Positions 17,852 through 27,162 of a stretch of DNA of 64,000 nt are shown piece after piece. The stretch lies in assembly GCF_027257875.1 (NCBI RefSeq), contig NZ_JAPVQY010000001.1, positions 62,001 to 126,000 of the forward strand, given 5' to 3'. A program made the position numbers and the translations under genes. The notes below the pieces were generated by a model. That model made no database searches. It had not been told where the DNA came from and saw only the letters and a list, made by a program, of their open reading frames with translations. Every line of letters starts with the position of its first letter. Position 1 is the stretch's first letter. The DNA comes from Burkholderia sp. IMCC1007 (GTDB taxonomy: Bacteria; Pseudomonadota; Gammaproteobacteria; Burkholderiales; Burkholderiaceae).

Positions 17852-18484
17852 GTGCCGGCCTTGCCTACCCTGATTGCATTCGGACTCGTGTCGCTCGGCA
17901 TGGTGCTGACGCCCGGCCCGAACATGATCTACCTGATCTCGCGCTCGATCTGCCAGGGCCGCCGCGCGGGCCTGGTGTCGCTCGGCGGCGTGGCGCTGGG
18001 TTTCGTCGCCTACATGTTCTGCGCAGCGTTCGGCATCACCGCGCTGGTGCTGACCGTGCCGTATGCATATGACGTGTTGCGCTTCTGCGGTGCGCTTTAC
18101 CTGCTGTATCTCGCGTGGAATGCGCTCAAGCCCGGCGGCCGCTCGGCGTTCCAGGTCCGGCAATTGCCGCATGACAGCAGTGCGAAACTTTTCGCGATGG
18201 GCTTCGTGACGAACCTCGCGAACCCGAAGATCGCGGTGATGTATCTGTCGTTGCTGCCGCAGTTCATTTCAGCGGGGCATGGCAGCGTGCTGACGCAATC
18301 GCTGGCACTGGGCTGCGTGCAGATCGTGGTCAGCCTCTGCGTCAACGCGCTGATCGCGTGCATGGCCGGTGCGATCGCGGGGTTTCTTGCCGGTCGACCG
18401 GTGTGGGCGCTGGTTCAGCGCTGGCTGATGGGCACGGTGCTGGCCGGATTGGCCGTGCGTATCGCGCTGGAATCGCGAAGCTAG
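17852..18484 (+). CDS. LysE/RhtB-family amino-acid exporter
   Basis: A 210-residue inner-membrane protein with about six helices. The family signature GMVLTPGPNMIYLISRSICQGRRAG sits near residues 15-40, and NLANPKIAVMYLSLLPQF near 120. It exports an amino acid or homoserine-type compound. GTG 17852 is chosen because AAGGAG precedes it by 6 bases; the upstream in-frame ATG at 17759 adds a polar stretch that does not fit the family. The regulator next door is broken. Confidence 0.85.
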   Translation: MPALPTLIAFGLVSLGMVLTPGPNMIYLISRSICQGRRAGLVSLGGVALGFVAYMFCAAFGITALVLTVPYAYDVLRFCGALYLLYLAWNALKPGGRSAFQVRQLPHDSSAKLFAMGFVTNLANPKIAVMYLSLLPQFISAGHGSVLTQSLALGCVQIVVSLCVNALIACMAGAIAGFLAGRPVWALVQRWLMGTVLAGLAVRIALESRS

Positions 18485-18640
18485 GCGACGGCGCTCGGGC
18501 GCTGAGGCAGCCGACCGCCGCGACCCTTCCGTAAATTCCCGATACGCGTCGCGCGACGCTAAGGGGGGCTTCATCCGCGATGCGCGGCATGAGCGCTCCG
18601 CCGCCCGCTACACCATCACGCGCAGCGGGCGATCGACGCA

Positions 18641-20326
18641 TCAATGCCCGCGTCGCTTTTTGCTCAACTCGATCGTCTCGAACAGCTCGTATTGCGCGGT
18701 CGGTTTCTGATCCGCGCCCGGCGCGTGGTAGTAGCGCATCGTGATCGTCGTCTGGCCGCCCGGCTGGCCCGGATCGTGGTCGAACACGGCGATCCCGTAG
18801 CCCGTGCCGGTATCGCGGCGCGCGGACCAGATCGCGTCTTCGAGCGCATCGGCGCCGTGCCGCACGAACGTGTTCGCGGCGGTGCCCGGTACCGGCCGGT
18901 TCGGCTTCGTGAAGATTTTCGCCTGCGCGTAACCCGTCGCCGGATTCTCGCCGTATACATCGAGTGGCGCACTGGTGCCGCCGCCGCCGAGGATCAGGTG
19001 GATCGTACCGTCGCTCGTGTCGAACGTCGTGCGCGTCGGATCGGCCGTGCCGACCGGACGCGGCTGCAGCGTCTCGACGACTTCGCCGGTCGCCGCATCG
19101 ACGCCCGTACGGTGATTGCAGCCACGCACCGGATAGCTGCGCTCGTAGTCGTGATCGTGACCGCACAGCACGAGATCGACGCCGTAGCGATCGAACAGCG
19201 GCAGCCACGCCTCGCGGATGCCCTTGTCCGACCCGTTGCCCGTCTTCGACGAGCTCAGCGCATCCTGGTGCATCTGCACGACGATCCAGTCGATGTCGTC
19301 GTCGTGCGATGCGTGACGCAGCGTGTGCTCGAGCCAGCGCGTCTGTTCGCCGTTGCTGTAGCCGCGCACGTAGAACGACGTGCCCGGCGCGATCGGCGGG
19401 CGGCCGGTGCTCGCGGCCGGCACGAGCGGATCCGGGCCGCCGACGAACGCGGCCGCATCCTGGTACACGACGTCGTCGGCGTCGAGCGAGATGAACAGCA
19501 CCGAGCTCACGCGGAAGCTGTACCAGCGGCCCGGGAAGCGCGTGCCGTTCTCCGGCAGCGTATAGCGCGCGAGATACGAGTCGAGGCCCTGCGGGCCGTT
19601 GTTGAACTCGATCTCGTGATTGCCCGGGCACGGCATCCACGGCCGATTCGCGGCCGAGGTCTGGTTGTTGTTGCCGAAGTCGCGCCACACCTCGGGCTGA
19701 TGCGCGGGGTTCAGGTTCGCGTAGCAGAGGTCGCCGTTCAGCAGGTGGAACAGCGGCTGGAACTGCTCGACGGCCTGCACCGCGAAGCGGCTTTGCGGCG
19801 ACGACAGCACCCACGCGCCATTCGGCGTCGCGAGGTCGCCGTAGCTCGTGAAGCGGAACGGCGCGCGGCCGCGCGGCGCGGTCGTGAAGGTCGCGGAGAA
19901 CGGTTGCGCGGCGTTGCTGTCGTTGTCGGCCGTCAGTTCGTAGCGGTAGCGCGTGTTCGGCTTCAGCCCGTGCACGCGGGCGTGATACGTGAACACCGTC
20001 TCGCCGTTCAGGCCGTCGGTGTAGAGGCGCTGCACGCCGTGCACGGTGTGCGCCGCGTCGCCGTCGGCGACGATGCGCGCGCGCGGATTGACGGCCGGCG
20101 CGAGCGATGCCCACGAGATCGTGACTTCGGACGTCGGGTCGCTGCCCCACGTCAGGTGAACCTGTTCGGGCGTGCCGTCGGGGTTCGACGCGGCGGCACG
20201 GGCGGCTGCGAGCCCGCCCGCGGCGGTCGCGAGGCTCGATACGCCGGCCAGTTTCAGGAAGCCGCGACGCGACACGGAAGCGGCCGGCTCGTTCGGCTCG
20301 GCTGGGAAGTTGTCCGGGTTCGACAT
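18641..20326 (-). CDS. Tat-exported purple acid phosphatase-like metallophosphoesterase
   Basis: A 561-residue protein. It starts with a Tat signal (SRRGFLKLAG at residues about 19-28), then a fibronectin-like N-terminal domain as in purple acid phosphatases, then the metallophosphoesterase domain. Metal ligands are visible in SYGDLATPN, GDLCYANLNPAHQ, CPGNHE and CGHDHDYER. Such enzymes release phosphate from organic esters in the periplasm. A CTGTCAC half-site like part of a Pho box lies upstream (20460-20466), but the second half is poor, so phosphate control is only possible. Confidence 0.87.
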   Translation of the reverse strand: MSNPDNFPAEPNEPAASVSRRGFLKLAGVSSLATAAGGLAAARAAASNPDGTPEQVHLTWGSDPTSEVTISWASLAPAVNPRARIVADGDAAHTVHGVQRLYTDGLNGETVFTYHARVHGLKPNTRYRYELTADNDSNAAQPFSATFTTAPRGRAPFRFTSYGDLATPNGAWVLSSPQSRFAVQAVEQFQPLFHLLNGDLCYANLNPAHQPEVWRDFGNNNQTSAANRPWMPCPGNHEIEFNNGPQGLDSYLARYTLPENGTRFPGRWYSFRVSSVLFISLDADDVVYQDAAAFVGGPDPLVPAASTGRPPIAPGTSFYVRGYSNGEQTRWLEHTLRHASHDDDIDWIVVQMHQDALSSSKTGNGSDKGIREAWLPLFDRYGVDLVLCGHDHDYERSYPVRGCNHRTGVDAATGEVVETLQPRPVGTADPTRTTFDTSDGTIHLILGGGGTSAPLDVYGENPATGYAQAKIFTKPNRPVPGTAANTFVRHGADALEDAIWSARRDTGTGYGIAVFDHDPGQPGGQTTITMRYYHAPGADQKPTAQYELFETIELSKKRRGH

Positions 20327-20639
20327 GATCGTAGTTTCGTTGTTGGGACGCGAGATGAGGAACCGCCCGGCCTGCGCGTGCGCGTGCGCGGCCGGGCGTG
20401 GGCCGGAAACGAGCGGGATCCCGGTGATGCGTATTGTCGAAGGGCAGTTTTGCCGGGTTGTGACAGACGGGAAACAACGCGGCGCGCGCGTCCATCGATG
20501 CCTCCAGCGCGCGGCGCAAATTTATTTGCCGATCACGCGACGGATTTCTTCCGCACGCGTCGTTCAAGGAAATGAACGGCCGCTTCCGGCCGAGCGCGAT
20601 GCTTCGGAGTCTTTCATGAAACTTTCCATCTCATTGCGG
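20327..20639. other. Intergenic region between phosphatase and recombinase genes
   Basis: 313 bases without a gene, including a CGTGCG-rich run near 20380. It should hold the phosphatase promoter. One Pho-box-like half-site is at 20460-20466. Confidence 0.4.
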
Positions 20640-21833
20640 CTACCAGTCGATCCGGTGCTTCTCCTCGGTTTCGCTGTGCCGCCAGTCGTCGTCCGCATGC
20701 AGATACTGGCTGGTCGTCGTCAGCGACACGTGCCCGAGGTTGTCGCGCACGAGCCGCAGGTCGACGCGACCGTCGGCCATGTGCGAGCCCGCGCTGTGGC
20801 GCAGCCAGTGCGCGGACGCCTGTTCGAGCACGCGCGCCTGTTCTGCGCCGGCTTCACCCTGCGCACGCAGCTGGTCGGCGGCGAACCGGAATACCTGCTT
20901 CACGATCCGGTGCAGCGCCGCGCGCGTGAGCGGCTTTCGCGTGCGACCGGCCGGCAGCACGAGCGGCGTGGGCTCGCCGTCGGCGGGCAGCGGCGGCAGG
21001 CCGTGCGCGCGCCGGTAGCGCGCGAGTTCGGCCATCATCTCGGCCGTGGCCGGCACGAGCCGCTGCCGGCCGCCTTTGCCGGTCACGTCGAGCCACCAGC
21101 GATCGCGCCCGTTTGCGTCGCGTCGCGCGAAGAAATGCCCCATCGTCGTGTCGGCGGCTTCGGTGATGCGCAGCCCGCCGAGATACAGCAGCGCGAACAC
21201 CCAGCGCGCGCGATCCGCATGAAACGACGCGCGCGCATCGTCGCGCGGCATCGCGGCGATCGCATCCTTGACCGCCTGCCACAGCGGCGCGCCGAGATGG
21301 CGCGCGACGCGCGGCGCGGGCCGTCGTTGCCGCTGCCGCGACAGCGCGAGCGGATTGCCGGCCAGGTAGCCGGCCTGCACGAGCCACGAGAACATCACGT
21401 TCAGGATCACCATCGCCTGCCGCTGGCTGGCCGCCGACAACGGCCCGTAGAACGGCCGCCAGCGCGGGTCGCCGCGCGGATGCTTGCGGCCGCCGTTCGC
21501 GCACCACAGATCGGCGGGCGCCGGCGCGAGCACGAATTGCCGGTACACGACGAGATCCTCGTGCGTGAGCGACGACAGCGGCTTGCCGCACGCGATCACG
21601 GCCCACAGCAGCAGGCGCTCGGCTTCCTTCCGATAGTTCTGGAACGTGGTGGGCGTATCGACGAAGCGCGCGAGCCACGCGCGCACCGCGTCGAGATCGT
21701 TGGTCGCCGCGATCTGCGGATGTGCGCTGGTCGAGCGGTTCGTGCCCGCGCGTCCGTCGAGCGCGGCCGGCACGGTCAGTGAATCGATGGGCAGCGGCCG
21801 CAGCGCGGCGTCGGACGGAACGGGTGAGGTCAT
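20640..21833 (-). CDS. Stand-alone tyrosine recombinase
   Basis: A 397-residue phage-integrase-family protein with a SAM-like N-terminal core-binding domain (WLARFVDTPTTFQNYRKEAERLLLW) and a catalytic domain. The catalytic residues are visible: Arg in LGGLRITEAADT, His and Arg in HWLRHSAGSHM, His in DNLGHVSLTTT, and Tyr in SQYLHADDD. No phage, transposon or tRNA gene is adjacent, so it is not an obvious element integrase. Its role could be chromosomal or a remnant of an old element. Confidence 0.85.
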   Translation of the reverse strand: MTSPVPSDAALRPLPIDSLTVPAALDGRAGTNRSTSAHPQIAATNDLDAVRAWLARFVDTPTTFQNYRKEAERLLLWAVIACGKPLSSLTHEDLVVYRQFVLAPAPADLWCANGGRKHPRGDPRWRPFYGPLSAASQRQAMVILNVMFSWLVQAGYLAGNPLALSRQRQRRPAPRVARHLGAPLWQAVKDAIAAMPRDDARASFHADRARWVFALLYLGGLRITEAADTTMGHFFARRDANGRDRWWLDVTGKGGRQRLVPATAEMMAELARYRRAHGLPPLPADGEPTPLVLPAGRTRKPLTRAALHRIVKQVFRFAADQLRAQGEAGAEQARVLEQASAHWLRHSAGSHMADGRVDLRLVRDNLGHVSLTTTSQYLHADDDWRHSETEEKHRIDW

Positions 21834-21921
21834 GCGAAGCGAGGCGTGGCGCTCGCCCGTGGCCGGGCGGGCGCGGGCGGCGCGACGAAGCGGTCGAGGA
21901 AGCGCCGATGGTAATACACGA

Positions 21922-22677
21922 TCACCACACGGTGAAGCCGCCGTCGACCGCGACCGCCTGACCGGTGACGAAGCGCGCGGCGGGCGAGCACAGCCACATC
22001 ACCGTTTCCGCGATGTCGCGCGGTTCGCCGAGCCGCGCCATCGGCGTGGCCTGCACCAGTTGCGCCATGTCGGCGCGGTTCTCCGGACGGTCGGTGATCG
22101 CCGTATGCGCGATGCCGCCCGGGCATACCGCGTTCACGCGGATGCCGTGGCGCGCGTAGTCGATCGCGACCGCGCGCGTGACGCCGATCACGCCGCTTTT
22201 CGAGGCCGAATACGCGGACAGCCCGGGGCCGCTGACGAGCCCCATGATCGACGACGTATTGACGATCGCGCCGCCGCCCGATTGCAGCATGTGCCGGCAT
22301 TCGTGCTTCATGCACAGCCACACGCCCTTCAGGTTCACGGCGATCGTGCGGTCCCATTCGTCTTCGTCGAGTTCGGCGACGGGCGCGCCGCGCGGGGCGA
22401 TGCCCGCGTTGTTGAACGCGACGTCGAGGCGGCCGAACGTGTCGACCGTCGTATCGATCGCGGCGCGTACGTCGTCGGCGATCGAGACGTCGGTGCGCAG
22501 CACGATCGCCTTCGCGCCGAGCTGCGTGATGGCGTGCGCGGTGTCTTCGGCGGCGGCCACGACGGTGTCGAGCAGCGCGACGTGCGCGCCGGCCTGCGCG
22601 AAACACAGCGCGGCCTGTCGTCCGATGCCGGTGGCCGCGCCGGTCACGACGGCGACTTTTCCTGCGAAGCTTTCCAT
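21922..22677 (-). CDS. Short-chain dehydrogenase/reductase (classical SDR)
   Basis: A 251-residue NAD(P)-dependent oxidoreductase. The dinucleotide site is TGAATGIGR, the structural motif is FNNAGIA, and the catalytic Ser and YxxxK are intact (NTSSIM, YSASKSG). The glycine-rich end GQAVAVDGGFTVW is typical. Substrate unknown. It is a single gene between the recombinase and a LuxR-type regulator. Confidence 0.88.
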   Translation of the reverse strand: MESFAGKVAVVTGAATGIGRQAALCFAQAGAHVALLDTVVAAAEDTAHAITQLGAKAIVLRTDVSIADDVRAAIDTTVDTFGRLDVAFNNAGIAPRGAPVAELDEDEWDRTIAVNLKGVWLCMKHECRHMLQSGGGAIVNTSSIMGLVSGPGLSAYSASKSGVIGVTRAVAIDYARHGIRVNAVCPGGIAHTAITDRPENRADMAQLVQATPMARLGEPRDIAETVMWLCSPAARFVTGQAVAVDGGFTVW

Positions 22678-22894
22678 GCCGGTCTCCTGCGGCGTTGTAC
22701 GGAACGACAGATTAGGGCGCGGTGGCGTGCGCTTCGACGTTGAAACGGACTAGGCGGATTCGACGGAGAAGGGAATGCCGAAACGTAGCGCGTCTACAGC
22801 GACCGATCGGGCAAGCACCACGCTTTGCTTTCGAAGAACGCAACGCATGCCGCGGCATGATGGACGCGGCCGAGCCGTCCGCGTTTCGCGCACG

Positions 22895-24070
22895 TTACCC
22901 GAGCGACAACACGCTGTTCAGCAACGTCCGCACGAGCGTCGCCTGCCGCGTGACGCCCGTCTTCGAAAAGATCGCCCGCAGATGCGAGCGCGCGGTGTTC
23001 TTGCTGATGTCGAGCTCGTCGGCGGCTTCCTCGAGCGTCGCCCCGTTGACGAGCGCGAGCGCCAGCGTGGTCTCGGCCGGTGTGAGATCGAACAGCTTGC
23101 GCACGATGTCGTGCGACGCCTGCGACTTGCGCTCCGCGTCGCGGATGAAGATCGCGCAGGCGGGCCGGCGCGGATTGTCCTCCGACCATTCGCTGAGCGG
23201 CACGGTGCGGATCAGCACGCCGAGCGGCGGCTTGCCGGACGGGCGCGTGACCGCGATCGCCTGCGCGACCGTCGGCGCACCGCCCGCGCGCTCGGCGAGC
23301 ACTTGCCGGATCAGCTTCTGCAGCTTGCGGTCTTCCAGCGGATACGACGCTTCGAGCACGCCGGCGCGCACGCGCAGCCCGTCGCATTCGGCGAAGATCT
23401 CGTCCGCGACGCAATTGGTCTTCATGATCGCGCCGCGCTCGTCGAGGATCGCGGTCGCGACGAGCATCCGGTCGATCGTGGTCGCGTACAGCGTGCGCTC
23501 CGATTCGACCATTCCGAACTTCGCATGCAGCCGCACCGCGCGTTTCAGGTGCGGCAGCAGCGCGTTGCAGACGGCCTTGTCGGTCGTCGAGAACGCCCGG
23601 CCGCGATGCGAGCGGCACACGCGAAACCGGCATTCGATCCCGTCGGCCGTGCGCAGGTCGGCGCCCATCAGGTGGCCCACGTCGAACGGCTCGAGAAACT
23701 CGCGATACATCGCGCTGCTGCGCCACACGCCGACGCCGAGCAGCTCGTCGACGGTGACGACGCGATCGCTCGGCAGGTTTACGAACGGATCGAGCGCGTA
23801 ATAGTAGTTGTTGTACGACGCGACGCCCGGCAGCGGCGCGCTGTGCTCGGACGCATTGATCATCAGCCCCGCGTGACCGCTGGCGGGCCAGCGCAGGATC
23901 ATCGTCACGTAGTTCGCGTCGAGGTGCACGCGGATCTGTTCGAGTGCGCCGCCCCACGGCACGTCTTCCAGCGGGCCTTCGTAGATTTTCGTGAGCAGTG
24001 CGTCGAATTGCTCGAGCGTCAGCGTCGATTGCGCGAGGCTCGGGGGAAGGGCCGGGGGCGCCGTGGTCAT
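22895..24070 (-). CDS. LuxR-type (HTH) transcriptional regulator
   Basis: A 391-residue regulator. The C-terminal helix-turn-helix is clear (FDLTPAETTLALALVNGATLEEAADELDISKNTARSHLRAIFSKTGVTRQATLVRTLL). The N-terminal 300 residues are a PAS/GAF-like sensory region (WGGALEQIRVHLDANYVTMILRW) also seen in other Burkholderia regulators. It is not a typical acyl-homoserine-lactone receptor. I start at MTTAPPALPP (ATG 24070), with AGGAG 9 bases upstream. The signal is unknown. Confidence 0.83.
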   Translation of the reverse strand: MTTAPPALPPSLAQSTLTLEQFDALLTKIYEGPLEDVPWGGALEQIRVHLDANYVTMILRWPASGHAGLMINASEHSAPLPGVASYNNYYYALDPFVNLPSDRVVTVDELLGVGVWRSSAMYREFLEPFDVGHLMGADLRTADGIECRFRVCRSHRGRAFSTTDKAVCNALLPHLKRAVRLHAKFGMVESERTLYATTIDRMLVATAILDERGAIMKTNCVADEIFAECDGLRVRAGVLEASYPLEDRKLQKLIRQVLAERAGGAPTVAQAIAVTRPSGKPPLGVLIRTVPLSEWSEDNPRRPACAIFIRDAERKSQASHDIVRKLFDLTPAETTLALALVNGATLEEAADELDISKNTARSHLRAIFSKTGVTRQATLVRTLLNSVLSLG

Positions 24071-24124
24071 TCGGGTTGTCTCCTGTTGCAGCCGCCGGGT
24101 CGCGGTGCGCCGGGCGTGCTGGTG

Positions 24125-24172
24125 CGTATGCATACGCGTGTGTGCGGCCCGACCGCCCGCGGCGGCACACAC
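24125..24172. promoter_or_regulatory. Palindrome and inverted repeat upstream of the LuxR-type gene
   Basis: CGTATGCATACG (24125-24136) is a perfect 12-bp palindrome. GTGTGTGC (24138-24145) and GCACACAC (24165-24172) form an inverted repeat next to it. These lie 55-100 bases before the regulator start and may bind it. Confidence 0.35.
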
Positions 24173-24321
24173 ACCTGCACGAGGATACGGTAGCGCGTCG
24201 ACGCGCGCACGGCATCCTACGAATGAGGGTGGCGGCACGCCATCTGTAAGCTATTTGTGAACTATCGCGAAGCGGCGCTCGTCTAATCGGCCCGCCCACG
24301 CTTCCAGAGGAACATCATCAG

Positions 24322-24720
24322 ATGAATCGCCACACCAGAACGCTGCTCGGCGCGGCCGTGATTGCCGGCAGCACGCTGCTCACCGCCTGCCAGACCGACG
24401 CGGCGGCGACGGGCGCAACGGCCGCGACGGACGCGCGCGCGGCGCGCCCGGCCGACGGCCGCCCGGTGACGAAAACCGTGTATGTTGCACCGCAGCCCGC
24501 GCGCTGCACCGGCGTCGCGCCGATGGACTGCCTGCAAGTGCGCAGCAGCCCGGCCGAGCCGTGGAGCCTGTGGTACGCCGGCATCGAGGGTTTTGCGTAC
24601 CAGCCGGGCTATCAATATGTGCTGGAAGTCGACGAATACCGCGTCGCGCAGCCGCCGGCCGACGGCTCGTCGATTCGCTGGGTGCTCAAGCGCGTGGTCG
24701 AGCGCCGCCAGGCGAACTGA
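24322..24720 (+). CDS. DUF4377 lipoprotein
   Basis: A 132-residue predicted outer-membrane lipoprotein. The signal ends in a lipobox LTAC (Cys near residue 23). The DUF4377 domain follows (CTGVAPMDCLQVRSSPAEPW, then YAGIEGFAYQPGYQYVLEVDEY), a small domain often found with META/HslJ proteins. Function unknown. A strong hairpin follows directly after its stop. Confidence 0.85.
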   Translation: MNRHTRTLLGAAVIAGSTLLTACQTDAAATGATAATDARAARPADGRPVTKTVYVAPQPARCTGVAPMDCLQVRSSPAEPWSLWYAGIEGFAYQPGYQYVLEVDEYRVAQPPADGSSIRWVLKRVVERRQAN

Positions 24721-24750
24721 CGGCGCGGCGCCCGCTGGCTCGCCGCGCCG
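24721..24750. terminator. Convergent terminator
   Basis: CGGCGCGGCG and CGCCGCGCCG form a perfect 10-bp stem with a 10-base loop. It fills the 31-base gap between the stops of the lipoprotein and the efflux gene. Confidence 0.75.
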
Positions 24751-24751
24751 C

Positions 24752-26140
24752 TTACGCGGACGGGCGTGGCGCGATCGGGCGCGGCGGCGCGGCCGTGTCG
24801 ATGCGCCGGAACACGAGCGACGACAGCAGCGTGACCGAGCCCATGCACGCGAACGACAGCATGAAGCCGTTCGCCATCGAACCCCAATGCGCGGCGAACA
24901 GGTTCACGAGCCCGCCGCCGATCGACACGCCGAGCCCCATCGCGAGCATCTGCATCATCGTGAACAGGCTGTTGCCGCTGCCGGCGTCGGCGTGCGACAG
25001 CCCCTTGAGCGTCACGGCGTTCATCGCGGCGAACTGCATCGAGTTCGCGGCGCCGAACACGATCAGCAGCACCATCTCCAGCACCGGCGCCGGTCGCGTC
25101 GAAATCAGCGCGAACCCGGCGATCGCGCAGCCTACGATCCCCGTATTCACGACCAGAAACGTCGCATAGCCGAAGCGTCTGGCGAGCGGCGCGATCCAGC
25201 GCTTCGCGATCACGCCGGCGATCGCGGCCGGCAGCATCATCATCCCCGACTGCAGCGGCGTGTAGCCGAGCTGCACCTGCATCAGCAGCGGCAGCATGAA
25301 TGGCACCGCGCTTGTGCCGATCCGGCACAGCAGGTTGCCGAGCAATCCCGAACCGAAGTTCGGCTCGCGGAACAGCCCGAGCCGGAACAGCGGCTGCGCA
25401 CGGCGGCGCGCATGGGGCAGGTAAGCGAGCGCGCTCGCGACGCCCAGCACGGCCAGCGCGATCGCCCAGCCGGTGCGATGCGTGGGCATCGGCGGATCGG
25501 TCGCGAGCGACAGCGCGATCATCGCGACCGACAGCAGCGCGCAGCCGACGAAGTCGAACGGCGGCGGCTGCGTCGCGTGGTCGTGCGGCAGGTAGCGCTG
25601 CACCGCGATGAACCCGACCACGCCGACCGGCACGTTGACGATGAACACCCAGTGCCAGGAAATCGCCTGCGTGAGCCAGCCGCCGAGTGTCGGCCCGACG
25701 ATCGGCCCGAGCTGGCCGGCGATCGACACGAACGCGATCGCCGCGACGTACTGTTCGCCCGGCACGCGGCGCAACACGGCGAGCCGGCCGATCGGCAGCA
25801 GCATCGAGCCGCCGATGCCCTGCAGCGCGCGTGCGACGACGAGCTGGCCGAGCGTGTGCGATGCGGCGCAACCGATCGATGCGAGCGAGAACACGAGGAT
25901 CGCCAGCGAAAACACGCGGCGCGTGCCGAACCGGTCGGCGAGCCAGCCGGACGCCGGCGTGAGCATCGCCATCGTCAGCGTGTAGACGACCACGATCGGC
26001 TGCATCGCGAGCGGCGACGCATGCAGGCTTTGCGCGATCGACGGCAGCGCGGTATTGACGATCGTCGTGTCGAGCGACTGCATGAAGAACGCGGCGGCGA
26101 CGATCCACAGCAGCGCGGAGTGTGAGGGTTCGCGGGACAT
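24752..26140 (-). CDS. DHA2-family MFS efflux pump (MdtD-like)
   Basis: A 462-residue inner-membrane protein with about 14 helices. MdtD/EmrB-type signatures are present: LDTTIVNTALPSIAQSL near the start, GWLADRFGTRRVF, ARALQGIGGSMLLPIGRLAV, and PIVGPTLGGWLTQAISWHWVFIVNVP. It should export drugs or metabolites using proton flow. It is divergent from a LysR gene 161 bases away with a LysR-type palindrome between them, so it is probably that regulator's target. Confidence 0.88.
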   Translation of the reverse strand: MSREPSHSALLWIVAAAFFMQSLDTTIVNTALPSIAQSLHASPLAMQPIVVVYTLTMAMLTPASGWLADRFGTRRVFSLAILVFSLASIGCAASHTLGQLVVARALQGIGGSMLLPIGRLAVLRRVPGEQYVAAIAFVSIAGQLGPIVGPTLGGWLTQAISWHWVFIVNVPVGVVGFIAVQRYLPHDHATQPPPFDFVGCALLSVAMIALSLATDPPMPTHRTGWAIALAVLGVASALAYLPHARRRAQPLFRLGLFREPNFGSGLLGNLLCRIGTSAVPFMLPLLMQVQLGYTPLQSGMMMLPAAIAGVIAKRWIAPLARRFGYATFLVVNTGIVGCAIAGFALISTRPAPVLEMVLLIVFGAANSMQFAAMNAVTLKGLSHADAGSGNSLFTMMQMLAMGLGVSIGGGLVNLFAAHWGSMANGFMLSFACMGSVTLLSSLVFRRIDTAAPPRPIAPRPSA

Positions 26141-26272
26141 GACGTGATTCGAGGGGCGGCGACCGTGGCCGGGCGGCGGCGCGGCGGCCCGCGTCGGCGC
26201 ACGGCCGGTCTACAAGCGTCCGATGGTACCGATTCCGGTCGTCATCGGGAAGCGGCCTGAAGACATTGACTG

Positions 26273-26291
26273 TCATCGGAATTGCCGATGA
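26273..26291. promoter_or_regulatory. LysR-type binding site between divergent pump and regulator
   Basis: TCATCGG-aattg-CCGATGA: a perfect 7-bp inverted repeat with a 5-base spacer. A GTCATCGG half repeats at about 26240. It has the T-N11-A layout of LysR boxes and lies 10 bases before the regulator ATG at 26302, which also argues against a longer start. Confidence 0.6.
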
Positions 26292-26301
26292 GAATGCGGG
26301 C

Positions 26302-27162
26302 ATGCTCAATCCCGTCTGGCTCAAGACGTTCGCCACCGTCACGAACTGCCGCAGCTTCACCGAAGCGGGGCGGCAGCTCGGGCTCAACCAGTCGAGCGTC
26401 AGCGAACACATCCGCCGCCTCGAAGAGAGCGTCGGGCGGCGGCTGTTCGTGCGCGACACCCATTCGATCGCGATGACGGCCGACGGCGAGGCGCTGCTCG
26501 TGCATGCGAACGTGATCCTGCAGGCGCTGAACCGTGCCGAATCGCAGTTCCGCAAGCCGCGGCTGCAAGGGCGCGTGCGGCTCGGCGCGTCGGACGATCT
26601 CGCGCTGGTCGCGCTGCCCGACGTGCTCGCGGCGTTCCGCGCCGCGCATCCGGATGTCGCGCTGGAGATCACCACCGGCATGACGAGCCGGCTCTACGAA
26701 CTGATGGATGCGGGCGCGCTCGACCTGATGATCGGCAAGCGGCGGCTCGGCGAGCGGCGCGGCACGCCGCTGTTGCGCGCGCGGCTCGAATGGGTCGCGC
26801 GGCCGGGCACGGTGGTCGACCTGGAGCGGCCGCTGCCGCTCGTGCTGGTGGCCGAGCCGAGCGTCACGCGCGCGGTGGTGCTGAACGCGCTCGCGGAGAA
26901 GGGGATCGGCTGGGAAGTCGTGTGTTCGAGCAGCAGCCAGCCGGGCTGCATCGCGGCCGCGCGGGCCGGGCTCGGGCTCACCGCGACGTCGCAGTACCTG
27001 TCGGCGCGCGGGCTGGCGCCGCCCGTCAACGGCGACGGTCTGCCCACGCTGCCCGACGTCGAATTCATCGCGCTCGCCGCGAAACGGCTCAGCCAGCCTG
27101 CCGGCACGCTGCTCGAGCTGCTGGAGACCAGCGACTTGCGGGCGCCGGGGGCGGCAAGGTAA
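26302..27162 (+). CDS. LysR-family regulator
   Basis: A 286-residue protein with the LysR winged helix at residues 1-60 (MLNPVWLKTFATVTNCRSFTEAGRQLGLNQSSVSEHIRRLEESVGRRLF region) and an effector domain whose second half is slightly short. ATG 26302 is chosen over TTG 26266 because the operator-like repeat occupies the upstream sequence. The divergent MdtD-like pump is the likely target. The inducer is unknown. Confidence 0.85.
   Translation: MLNPVWLKTFATVTNCRSFTEAGRQLGLNQSSVSEHIRRLEESVGRRLFVRDTHSIAMTADGEALLVHANVILQALNRAESQFRKPRLQGRVRLGASDDLALVALPDVLAAFRAAHPDVALEITTGMTSRLYELMDAGALDLMIGKRRLGERRGTPLLRARLEWVARPGTVVDLERPLPLVLVAEPSVTRAVVLNALAEKGIGWEVVCSSSSQPGCIAAARAGLGLTATSQYLSARGLAPPVNGDGLPTLPDVEFIALAAKRLSQPAGTLLELLETSDLRAPGAAR

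Noticed and set aside
20440-20470. Full Pho box before the phosphatase gene
   Set aside because: Only one CTGTCAC half matches; the second half is too different to call.
22722-23801. A 359-residue rightward frame opposite the LuxR-type gene
   Set aside because: Ser/Arg-rich shadow; the opposite strand has a complete regulator with HTH.
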